A stretch of 64,000 nucleotides of DNA from Alphaproteobacteria bacterium (GTDB taxonomy: Bacteria; Pseudomonadota; Alphaproteobacteria; UBA2966). Made by a program: the position numbers and the translations under genes. Numbering within the stretch: the stretch's first letter is position 1; every line of letters starts with the position of its first letter. Shown here one piece after another: positions 34,140 to 42,005 of the stretch. The notes below the pieces were generated by a model. That model was not told where the DNA came from. It did no database searches and saw only the letters and a list, made by a program, of their open reading frames with translations. The stretch is taken from NCBI GenBank assembly GCA_018654745.1, contig JABILA010000088.1:149546-213545 (forward strand). The letters run 5' to 3'.

Positions 34140-34161
34140 TCGGACCTGTCCGATGAGTCGG
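34140..34161. promoter_or_regulatory. Overlapping palindromes in the nfu leader
   Basis: TCGGAC-CT-GTCCGA (34140-34153, hairpin with 2-nt centre) overlaps CCGA-TGAG-TCGG (34150-34161), about 22 bp upstream of the nfu start codon. They could be a repressor site or alternative RNA hairpins that gate the ribosome-binding site. No known motif is matched. Confidence 0.3.
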
Positions 34162-34308
34162 CCATATCCAGTAGGTCGGTTATTTCCCGCAGCAATACTG
34201 CGTGTTCAACAGCCTTTTTGCCCTATAAACCTGCCATTTGGCAAGGCCTGCGGACTGCGACAAATCGAACCGGGTAATTTCAGTCTTATATTTGGGGCAA
34301 ATAACCTA

Positions 34309-35307
34309 CTATTTCAATAGGATATTTGTAATCTCCCGAAGTTGTGTACGGGCCCGCAACAGATAAAAGCCCTGTGCGGCAAGGTGGCTGGGGGCAAACT
34401 GGCTGTCAGGTGAGCCGTTCACAATGACCCATGGGTCCAGTGATGCAGCATGTTCAAAGCTTTTCATCATCAGGCCCCATGATTTGGCCAGTTCCCGTTC
34501 GGCAATAACATTTTCGAAATCACGGGCGATTTCCCGCAATAAAATCGTATAGCCATAGAGCTGACCTTTGACATTGTAATAAAGATCATCAGCCTGGAAA
34601 TCAAAAACGCTGCCACCGTGTGTGGCAATGTGGCTGTCCAGCGCCGCCGAAGAAGAACCAAGATCCAGTGCCATGCGGTCCAGGGTCGCCATCAGATTAT
34701 CGGCACGACGATCAAAGACCGCATCACCACTGGCCAGGCGTTTGTTGAAGCTCAATAACGAGCGCTGGGCCTTGAGATACTGGGCTTCGGATGTGGCTGT
34801 CGGGGCCAGCGATGTGGAAAAATCAAAAACCCATTTTGTGCCTGAATATTGCAGCAACCCGGCGGCCTCCTGCAGATCAGTGTCGGTCTGGCTTGAACCC
34901 CGTGTGCGCCCGATCTGATCTGTCAGCTCAAAGGCAAAGCGCGCCAGGGCAGAGATAACGCCTTGCTGGAAATTCGGCATGTTATCGAGCGCCGCCCCTG
35001 GTAAAAACCAGGGATCGTTCGCCGTCCAGCGCGCGGTTTCCACTTCCCGGCCAATCAGCCCGGCCGTTGCCGCCACCGAAAAACTTGCCCCCTTGGGGAC
35101 TTCGGCTGCAGGCGGGCTGTAATTAATGTCGTCGTTGACCCCGTGGATCATCATCATGCCGATGGGGTAATACAGCGCTGCAAACACGGCAACGCCGATG
35201 GCAATGCCCACAACAGACTTTTTGCCCGGTCCGGAAATTCTCAGGCGCGAGAAATTCGGCAGGGCGAGACGGCGTGAAAAAAAGTCGGTAATTCGTTCCA
35301 TACTCAC
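34309..35307 (-). CDS. DUF2333 family membrane-anchored protein
   Basis: 332 residues. One membrane segment near the N-terminus (VVGIAIGVAVFAALYYPIG) is followed by a mostly helical periplasmic part. Conserved family features are FLPGAALDNMPNFQQGVISA, AGLLQYSGTKWVFD and QADDLYYNVKGQLYGY, all diagnostic of DUF2333. No enzymatic motif can be named, and function is unknown. It lies 34 bp downstream of trpS on the same strand, but a functional link is not evident. Confidence 0.83.
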   Translation of the reverse strand: MSMERITDFFSRRLALPNFSRLRISGPGKKSVVGIAIGVAVFAALYYPIGMMMIHGVNDDINYSPPAAEVPKGASFSVAATAGLIGREVETARWTANDPWFLPGAALDNMPNFQQGVISALARFAFELTDQIGRTRGSSQTDTDLQEAAGLLQYSGTKWVFDFSTSLAPTATSEAQYLKAQRSLLSFNKRLASGDAVFDRRADNLMATLDRMALDLGSSSAALDSHIATHGGSVFDFQADDLYYNVKGQLYGYTILLREIARDFENVIAERELAKSWGLMMKSFEHAASLDPWVIVNGSPDSQFAPSHLAAQGFYLLRARTQLREITNILLK

Positions 35308-35341
35308 CTACATGGGCGTTCCAGGGGTCGGTCGCAAGCTT

Positions 35342-36376
35342 TTATGGCCGCAGGAAGCCGACGATATCCTGTACTTCCTTGACGATCGGGGTCGCGATTT
35401 CAGCGGCCTTGTCGGCACCATCCCGCAAGACAGAATCAACATAGGCTGTGTCTGCCAGCAAGCGCTGCATCTCCGTCGTAATCGGCGATAATTCGGCCAC
35501 TGCCAGTTCGATCAGGTCTTTCTTGAACTGGGAAAACTCGGCACCGTCATATCGCTGATGGATTTCCGCCACGGGCGCATTGGAAAGGGCGGCAAAAATG
35601 CCCAGAAGATTTTTTGCTTCCGGGCGTTCTTCCAGCTCCTCCGGCGATGCGGTCAGGGGCAGGGGATCGGTCTTGGCCTTGCGAATCTTTTTGGCAATTT
35701 CATCCGGACCGTCAGTCAGGATAATGCGGCTCATCTCCGAAGGCTCGGACTTCGACATTTTTTTACTGCCGTCCCGCAGGCTCATGACCCGGGTGCCTTC
35801 ACCAAATATCAAAGGTTCTGTCATCGGGAAACAATCGACGTCGTAGGCCGAATTAAAAGCCTGGGCAATATCACGCGTCAATTCCAGATGCTGCTTCTGA
35901 TCCGCACCAACCGGTACGTGCGATGCCTTGTAAGCCAGAATATCTGCGGCCATCAGGTTAGGATAGGCGTACAGTCCGACACTGGCATTTTCGCGGTTCT
36001 TGCCAGCCTTTTCCTTGAACTGGGTCATCCGGTTGAGCCAGCCCATGCGGGCAACACAATTAAAAATCCAGGCCAGTTCCGCATGGGCATGCACCTGGCT
36101 CTGGTTAAAGACGATGGATGTTTTGGGATCAATACCTGACGCCAGCAAACTGGCGGTCACTTCGCGGGTCGAGGCGGTCAGTTCAACGGGGTCCTGAAAC
36201 AGGGTGATGGCGTGCAGGTCAACCATGCAATAGATGCATTCGTAATCGGCTTGCAGCGTCACCCAGTTACGGATTGCGCCAAGGTAATTGCCAAGGTGGA
36301 GATTACCGGTCGGCTGAACGCCTGAAAAAATCCGGTTGGTCGGCTGGGCCGAAACTTCTTTGGTGGTGGAGGCCAT
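35342..36376 (-). CDS. trpS: Tryptophanyl-tRNA synthetase
   Basis: 344 residues from the ATG at 36376; a GTG eight codons upstream is possible. Class I synthetase motifs: [18 protein letters not shown] (HIGH-like HLGN) and KKMSKSEPS (KMSKS). The central block [20 protein letters not shown] is specific for TrpRS. It charges tRNA-Trp in the cytoplasm. It is 83 bp downstream of murJ, on the same strand; these two genes are frequent neighbours in alphaproteobacteria. Confidence 0.97.
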   Translation of the reverse strand: MASTTKEVSAQPTNRIFSGVQPTGNLHLGNYLGAIRNWVTLQADYECIYCMVDLHAITLFQDPVELTASTREVTASLLASGIDPKTSIVFNQSQVHAHAELAWIFNCVARMGWLNRMTQFKEKAGKNRENASVGLYAYPNLMAADILAYKASHVPVGADQKQHLELTRDIAQAFNSAYDVDCFPMTEPLIFGEGTRVMSLRDGSKKMSKSEPSEMSRIILTDGPDEIAKKIRKAKTDPLPLTASPEELEERPEAKNLLGIFAALSNAPVAEIHQRYDGAEFSQFKKDLIELAVAELSPITTEMQRLLADTAYVDSVLRDGADKAAEIATPIVKEVQDIVGFLRP

Positions 36377-36459
36377 TGTATTTCTTTCGCTGAGAAGCAC
36401 GCTGTGGACACGTGCGGGCGCGTGTTATCGCTTTTTGTGATGCGTCGGTCAACCGTGCT

Positions 36460-38034
36460 TCAGGCTGTGCCGGAATCTCCGTTGCCGCGCAGTTGCGATT
36501 TCAATTCACCCAGACGTGCGGCACCACTGATTTGAACAGCCAGGCCATAAAGAATGCCGCCACCCAGTACCAGAATTGCCAGCGCTGCAATCCTTGTTGA
36601 GATGTCGCCTGCCAACCAATCCAGCAATTGCCGGTGTCCAAAGAACAAACCTGCACCCATGATGGTCGCCGCGACCACGGTCTTGCGCAGACGGTGGGCG
36701 AGGCGCGCGTCCACCGGAAAATGTCCGCGACGGCGCAAGGTCGAATAAAGCAGCCAGACATTGACCCAGGCTGAAATCGCTGTCGCCAAAGCCAGGCCTG
36801 CATGCTGCAGCGGGATCATCAACGCAATATTGAGCACCAAATTAACGGCAAGGGCGATCAGGGCAATCCGCACCGGCGTCCGGGTATCAAGACGGGCGAA
36901 GAAGCCTGGCGTCAGGACCTTGACCAGCACATAGGCCGGCAAGCCAAAGGCATAGGCCATCAAAGCAAAGCTCGTGGCCCGTGAGGCCTGGGCATCAAAG
37001 GCACCGCGTTCGAACAAGACGGAAATCAGGGGCTCGGCAATGACCACCAGCGCCAGGGCAGCAGGCAAGGCCAACAACAAGGAAAATTCAGTTGCCCGGT
37101 TCAGAGCATGGGCAGCACCGGCGTCGTCGCCAGCTGCAATTCGGCGCGACAACATCGGCAACAAAGCCGTGCCCACGGCAACGCCAACCACACCAATTGG
37201 CAACTGGTTCAGACGGTCGGCATAAAACAGATAGCTGATCGATCCTTCCGGCAACAAGGAGGCCAGAATAATATCGATGACCAGATTGATCTGCACAATC
37301 CCGGCACCGACAGCTGCGGGTGCCATCAGTTTCAACAACTCAATCACACGCGGCGTCAGGCGTGGCGGCCGCAGTTTCAAATGCCAGCCTTCCTTGCGCA
37401 GGGCCAGCAACAGCCAGACAAATTGCACTGCCCCTGCCGCAGCCACACCCCAGGCCAGCGCGTGGCCAGGTGTCGGCAGGTGTTGGGCAAAAACCAGCAA
37501 AGCTGAAATCAGGCAGATGTTCAAAAGGATTGGCGTCGCCGCCACTGCCGCAAACCGGCCAAGCGAATTCAACACACCACCCATCAGTGAGACCAGACTG
37601 ATGAACATCAGATAAGGAAAAGTCAGGCGGGTTAAATCAACAGCCAGGTCAAATTTTGCGACATCACCCTGGAAGCCCGGCGCCAGGATGGTCATGACAA
37701 GCGGCATGAAAATCTGGAAGACAGTGACCAGAATAAACAGCGTCAGCAACAGAACCGACAATGCCTGTTCGGCGAATTCACGGGCAGAACGATCACCATC
37801 GGTCTGGTGAATGCGCGAAAACAACGGCACAAAGCCCGCGTTAAAAGCACCTTCGGCAAATAAACGACGGAAAAAATTTGGCAGTTTGAAAGCAACAAAA
37901 AATACGTCTGCCACCATCCCCGCCCCCAGGAAGGAAGCGATCAGGATATCACGTACAAACCCCAACACCCGGCTGATCATGGTAAATCCGCCGATGGTGG
38001 AAATCGCTTTTAGCAGTGTTGATTGTCCGGCCAT
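36460..38034 (-). CDS. murJ: Lipid II flippase MurJ
   Basis: 524 residues with about 14 hydrophobic segments. The N-terminus STIGGFTMISRVLGFVRDIL and the block FKLPNFFRRLFAEGAFNAGF are characteristic of MurJ/MviN. MurJ moves lipid II across the inner membrane for peptidoglycan synthesis. Internal matches: FYADRLNQLPIGVVGVAVG and LTPGFFARLDTRTPVRIA. It fits the other wall-related genes of the window. It is followed by trpS. Confidence 0.96.
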   Translation of the reverse strand: MAGQSTLLKAISTIGGFTMISRVLGFVRDILIASFLGAGMVADVFFVAFKLPNFFRRLFAEGAFNAGFVPLFSRIHQTDGDRSAREFAEQALSVLLLTLFILVTVFQIFMPLVMTILAPGFQGDVAKFDLAVDLTRLTFPYLMFISLVSLMGGVLNSLGRFAAVAATPILLNICLISALLVFAQHLPTPGHALAWGVAAAGAVQFVWLLLALRKEGWHLKLRPPRLTPRVIELLKLMAPAAVGAGIVQINLVIDIILASLLPEGSISYLFYADRLNQLPIGVVGVAVGTALLPMLSRRIAAGDDAGAAHALNRATEFSLLLALPAALALVVIAEPLISVLFERGAFDAQASRATSFALMAYAFGLPAYVLVKVLTPGFFARLDTRTPVRIALIALAVNLVLNIALMIPLQHAGLALATAISAWVNVWLLYSTLRRRGHFPVDARLAHRLRKTVVAATIMGAGLFFGHRQLLDWLAGDISTRIAALAILVLGGGILYGLAVQISGAARLGELKSQLRGNGDSGTA

Positions 38035-38092
38035 ATCAAAACGTCATAGCCGAAAATTGCGGCGGAATAAAGGAACAGTGATGCGGCCTGAA

Positions 38093-38119
38093 TTCCGGGC
38101 CAAAATATCCGGCCCGGAA
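38093..38119. terminator. Hairpin between the PfkB kinase and murJ
   Basis: Perfect 9-bp stem TTCCGGGCC (38093-38101) / GGCCCGGAA (38111-38119), 16 bp past the kinase stop on the minus strand. There are only two U after it, so termination would be weak. It is the only structure in the 100-bp gap. Confidence 0.5.
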
Positions 38120-38134
38120 ACCCTGATCGTTTCT

Positions 38135-39124
38135 CTAGCTTTCCATGACCAGCTTGGAGAGGACCGTTTCCGGACGGGCGCCAAAGTGGCTGATAATTTC
38201 GGCTGCTGCGAGGGCACCGATCTGGCCACTACGGTGCAGGTCCATGCCCTGGGTGAAACCGTGCAGGAAGCCAGACGCGAACAGATCACCGGCACCGGTG
38301 GTATCCACAACACGACCCGCGGTGTCGGCATCGACAATATGAACTTCATCGCCGGAAACAATCACCGCCCCTTTTTCAGAACGTGTGAGGGCTGCGACTT
38401 CACAATGCCCACGCACGTGCTGCAGCGCCTGATCAAAGTCGTCGACTTGATACAGGGATTTAATTTCGTCTTCGTTGGCAAACAGGATATCGACCTGGTG
38501 TTCGGCCAAATCCAGAAATTCATCGCGCCAGCGATCAACACAAAAGGAATCTGACAAGGACAGGGAAACTTTTTGGCCGGCGTCGTGTGCCACCCGTGCT
38601 GCCTTGCGGAAGGCTTCCTTGGCACCTTCGCGATCCCAGAGATAACCTTCCATATAGGTGACCTTGGCGCGGGCGATCTGGTCTTCGTCAATATCGTCCG
38701 GCGTCAACATGGTCGCGGCACCAAGATAGGTATTCATGGTGCGCTCGGCGTCCGGTGTCACAAGGATCAGGCAACGACCCGTGGGCTCGCCGTCTTCTGC
38801 TTCCATCTTTGTGGTGAATTCAAGACCCATAGCCTTCAAATCGTGGGCAAAAACCCGGCCCAGTTGATCATCGCGAACCTTGCCGACATAGCCGCCTTTG
38901 GACCCAAGGCTGGCGAGACCAGCCATGGTATTGCCAGCAGAGCCACCGGACATTTCAACACCTGGCCCCATGGCACCATAAAGAGATTCGGCACGATCGG
39001 CTTCGATCAATGTCATCGACCCTTTGACCAGGTCTTCCTTGACCAGGAAATCTTCTTCGGCGTGGGACAATACGTCCACCAGGGCATTGCCAATGCCTAC
39101 AACGTCAAGCAGTCCGTCGGTCAT
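38135..39124 (-). CDS. PfkB-family kinase, adenosine kinase-like
   Basis: 329 residues. The N-terminal VVGIGNALVDVL and the GGSAGNTMAGLASLGSKGGY block are as in adenosine kinase-like PfkB proteins. The ATP/anion-hole motif near the C-terminus is DTTGAGDLFASGFLHG, with the catalytic Asp. PfkB enzymes phosphorylate nucleosides or sugars. Adenosine is the usual annotation for this alphaproteobacterial group, but substrate identity is inferred. It is divergent from the amidase gene, with 141 bp between. Confidence 0.87.
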   Translation of the reverse strand: MTDGLLDVVGIGNALVDVLSHAEEDFLVKEDLVKGSMTLIEADRAESLYGAMGPGVEMSGGSAGNTMAGLASLGSKGGYVGKVRDDQLGRVFAHDLKAMGLEFTTKMEAEDGEPTGRCLILVTPDAERTMNTYLGAATMLTPDDIDEDQIARAKVTYMEGYLWDREGAKEAFRKAARVAHDAGQKVSLSLSDSFCVDRWRDEFLDLAEHQVDILFANEDEIKSLYQVDDFDQALQHVRGHCEVAALTRSEKGAVIVSGDEVHIVDADTAGRVVDTTGAGDLFASGFLHGFTQGMDLHRSGQIGALAAAEIISHFGARPETVLSKLVMES

Positions 39125-39265
39125 TATGTCGTTCCTTGAAAAATACTGAAAATTTGCGCCAACCTATATAAGGCCAGCCCTGCCTGCAAGTGGCCACGGG
39201 CGTTGTGTGGTCTGTGCAAAAGCCTGTACAAAGGCTTGTCTCATTATATTCAGGGGTCAGACAGA

Positions 39266-40708
39266 ATGAACGAACTAAACAAATTGAGTGCCCGGGACGC
39301 CGTGCGCAAGCTGCGCTCAGGTGAAGTTTCACCCCTGGAAATGATCGATGCAGCAGCTGCCCGGATCGAAGAAGTTGAGCCTGCCGTGAACGCCTTGCCG
39401 ACCCTGTGTCTGGATCGCGCCCGCGACAAGGCAAAAGCCCTGATGGCGGACAAGACATCGGATCGTGACGCCAACTTTCTCGGCGGACTGCCGATTGCGG
39501 TGAAAGATCTGAACAATGTTGAAGGGGTACGCACAACATTTGGCTCACCCATTTTCAGCGATAATGTACCGGGCTTTTCTGACTATATGGTACAGCAACT
39601 GGAAAAAAACGGTGCCATCGTCGTTGCCAAGGCCAATACGCCTGAATTCGGTGCCGGGGCCAACACATTCAACGAAGTATTCGGGCGGACCTGCAGCCCG
39701 TGGGGTCTGAAGAAAAATCCGGGTGGCTCATCCGGGGGCTCTGCCGTTGCACTGGCCAGTGGCGAAGTCTGGTTGGCCACAGGCAGTGATCTGGGTGGCA
39801 GCCTGCGCATTCCCGCATCTTATTGTTCCATCGTTGGTCTGCGCCCCACGCCTGGGCGCGTTGCCAGTGGTCCATCCCCCCTGCCGTTTGCCGCCATGGG
39901 CGTCGAAGGCCCTATGGCGCGCAATGTTGGTGATGTGGCACTGATGCTGGATGCACAGTCCGGGCCTAATATTGGTGATCCCATTTCGATACCTGCGGCT
40001 GTCCCTGGCAGTTATCTGCAGGCAGTCGATAACCCGGCGATGCCAAAACGTATCGGTTACAGCCGCGACTTTGGTATTGTCCCGGTTGATGACGAAACCG
40101 CCACAATCTGTGCAGACAGCATGCGCCATTTCTCTGATATGGGTGTTGCGGTCGATGATGCCTGTCCCGATCTGGGCACATCTTTTGAGACCTTTGAAGT
40201 TCTGCGGGCAGCCCTGTTTTCAGCTGGCAAGGAGCCAATGCTGAAACAATATCGCGACCAGCTGAAGCCCGAAGTCATCTGGAACATTGAACGCGGTCTT
40301 GAATTGAAGGCAGCCGATATCGGCAAGGCGGAACGCGAACGGGCCGCCATGTATGCCAGCGCCACGGCATTTTTTGAAACCCATGACTTTTTTGCCAGTC
40401 CCTGTGTCGTCACAGCGCCTTTTGATGGCGAAATTCGATATCTGGAAGAAATCAACGGCCACAAGTTCGGCAATTACATCGACTGGCTGGTGATGACCTT
40501 TGCTGTCACACTTTTAGGCTGTCCGGCCATATCTGTCCCTTGCGGCTTTACCTCGGAAGGCCTACCTGTAGGACTACAAATAGTGGGGCCCCCGCACAGC
40601 GAAGCCCGGTTGCTGGCAGCGTCAAAGCTGTTTGAAGATGCCGCCGGGTTAAGCAAGCTGGTGCCCATGGACCCCAAACAAACCGCGTCGCCCGTGCAAA
40701 CAGGCTGA
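39266..40708 (+). CDS. Amidase signature family enzyme
   Basis: 480 residues from the ATG at 39266; a frame extending 21 codons upstream has no good initiation site. The Ser-cisSer-Lys triad is present: K80 (IAVKDLNN), S156 (GGSSGGSA) and S179 (DLGGSLRIPAS). Length and fold match GatA-like amidases, but there are no gatB or gatC genes nearby, so it is a stand-alone amidase rather than part of the Glu-tRNA amidotransferase. Substrate unknown. EI24 follows 35 bp later. Confidence 0.9.
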   Translation: MNELNKLSARDAVRKLRSGEVSPLEMIDAAAARIEEVEPAVNALPTLCLDRARDKAKALMADKTSDRDANFLGGLPIAVKDLNNVEGVRTTFGSPIFSDNVPGFSDYMVQQLEKNGAIVVAKANTPEFGAGANTFNEVFGRTCSPWGLKKNPGGSSGGSAVALASGEVWLATGSDLGGSLRIPASYCSIVGLRPTPGRVASGPSPLPFAAMGVEGPMARNVGDVALMLDAQSGPNIGDPISIPAAVPGSYLQAVDNPAMPKRIGYSRDFGIVPVDDETATICADSMRHFSDMGVAVDDACPDLGTSFETFEVLRAALFSAGKEPMLKQYRDQLKPEVIWNIERGLELKAADIGKAERERAAMYASATAFFETHDFFASPCVVTAPFDGEIRYLEEINGHKFGNYIDWLVMTFAVTLLGCPAISVPCGFTSEGLPVGLQIVGPPHSEARLLAASKLFEDAAGLSKLVPMDPKQTASPVQTG

Positions 40709-40743
40709 CGGCAGTAAACGATTGATATTCAAGGAGAAATCTT

Positions 40744-41427
40744 GTGTTTTCGGCTTTTTCACGCGCCATTGGGCAACTACCTGATCCGGCTTTTCGCAGC
40801 GTCCTGATCAAGGCATTCAGTTTGACAGTTGCCGTCTTCGTTATTCTGATGGGCAGCGTCTATTTCGCCCTCGGTGGCGTTGATCTGGAAACCATTGGCT
40901 GGCTGTCGTGGTTACCCGATTTTATTTTGTCGCCACTGGCCTGGATTTTTGGTGCAGTGGTATTTACGGTTCCGTTGCTGTTGTTTCCAGCCATTGCCAG
41001 TATTTTTGTCGCCCTGTTTCTTGACGAAATCATTGAGGCCGTGGAGGCAAAACACTATCCAAATGACCCCAAGGGTCATGGCCTGTCCATTCCCCAGTCG
41101 CTGGCCGTATCGATTAAATTTTCCCTGATCGTTATTGCGGTCAATATTCTGGCCTTGCCGCTATATCTGACCGGTATTCTGACCCTCGCTTATTACCTGG
41201 TGAACGGTTATCTGTTCGGTCGTGAATATTTTGAGATGGTATCGCTCTCCCATTATTCCCCGTCGGAAGTTTCTGCCCTGCGCAAACAGTTCAGGGGAAA
41301 AGTGTTTTTGACCGGCATCGTCATTGCCTTCATGTTTACAATCCCCATCGTCAATTTTTTCACGCCTTTGATAGCCGCGGCGACGATGGTACACATCTTC
41401 AAAAGCACCCAGAACCAGGCAGCCTGA
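40744..41427 (+). CDS. EI24/CysZ-like integral membrane protein
   Basis: 227 residues from a GTG at 40744 preceded by AAGGAGA. Several hydrophobic stretches: LTVAVFVILMGSVYFALGG, LAWIFGAVVFTVPLLLFPA, SLIVIAVNILALPLYLTG and GIVIAFMFTIPIVNFFTPL. The motif YYLVNGYLFGREYFEMV is characteristic of the EI24 (Pfam) group that includes CysZ sulfate transporters. In alphaproteobacteria these proteins are uncharacterised. It ends 4 bp before the small lipoprotein gene, so they are probably coupled. Confidence 0.8.
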   Translation: MFSAFSRAIGQLPDPAFRSVLIKAFSLTVAVFVILMGSVYFALGGVDLETIGWLSWLPDFILSPLAWIFGAVVFTVPLLLFPAIASIFVALFLDEIIEAVEAKHYPNDPKGHGLSIPQSLAVSIKFSLIVIAVNILALPLYLTGILTLAYYLVNGYLFGREYFEMVSLSHYSPSEVSALRKQFRGKVFLTGIVIAFMFTIPIVNFFTPLIAAATMVHIFKSTQNQAA

Positions 41428-41431
41428 TCCT

Positions 41432-41998
41432 TTGAAACATTATCAACTTTTGCGCCGTCGCGCAGGGCAGGCCCTTGCTCTCTGCCTGCTTGTTATCGTG
41501 GCATCCTGCACCTCCCGACCACAGCAAAGTGTCATGCAGGATTACAAGCCACCTGCATCCAAGGCATCGCCCGTTGCTGCCAATCAACCAACACCCCAAC
41601 CGGCAGTCGTTAAAAAAACGCCCGAACCAGTCGCAGAAAAATCAGCGCCTGCCGCGCCGGTGATTGCAGTCCCTGCGGCACCAAAGGTCGCAATCATTTC
41701 ACCCCCAGCCAAACCTGAAGCCGTAACGCCACCTCCACCACCGCTGCCAACAACCCGTGATGTCCTCGGCCTGAAACCGCTGAAGGTCTCGCAAATGCTG
41801 GGTCAGCCAGGTTTGATCCGGCGAGAGAAACCAGCCGAAGTCTGGCAATATGCCGGGTCGGATTGTGTGCTGCATGTCTTCCTGTATGACGATGAACCCA
41901 GCGGTACATTCCGGGTGGACCATCTGGAGGCAACGGATCTGCAAGGTGCCATGACATCGACGGATAGCTGTCTGGCCGAGATGGTCAAAAAGCCTTGA
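41432..41998 (+). CDS. Small proline-rich lipoprotein with a BamE-like tail
   Basis: 188 residues from a TTG at 41432, the only in-frame start that keeps the signal peptide. Lipoprotein signal: AGQALALCLLVIVASC with the lipobox Cys. Residues about 30-105 are a Pro/Ala/Lys-rich linker (APAAPVIAVPAAP, then PPPPPLP). The C-terminal domain has LGQPGLIRREKPAEVWQY and DCVLHVFLY. That layout recalls the small-protein A/BamE-like fold (L-G-x-P ... W-x-Y), but this is a resemblance only. Probably attached to the outer membrane by the lipid; function unknown. Confidence 0.75.
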   Translation: MKHYQLLRRRAGQALALCLLVIVASCTSRPQQSVMQDYKPPASKASPVAANQPTPQPAVVKKTPEPVAEKSAPAAPVIAVPAAPKVAIISPPAKPEAVTPPPPPLPTTRDVLGLKPLKVSQMLGQPGLIRREKPAEVWQYAGSDCVLHVFLYDDEPSGTFRVDHLEATDLQGAMTSTDSCLAEMVKKP

Positions 41999-42005
41999 TC
42001 GGAAT

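Noticed and set aside
34146..34175. Hammerhead-like string GATGAGTC near nfu
   Set aside because: The CTGATGA core and the matching GAAA/UH positions are not present, so it does not form a hammerhead.
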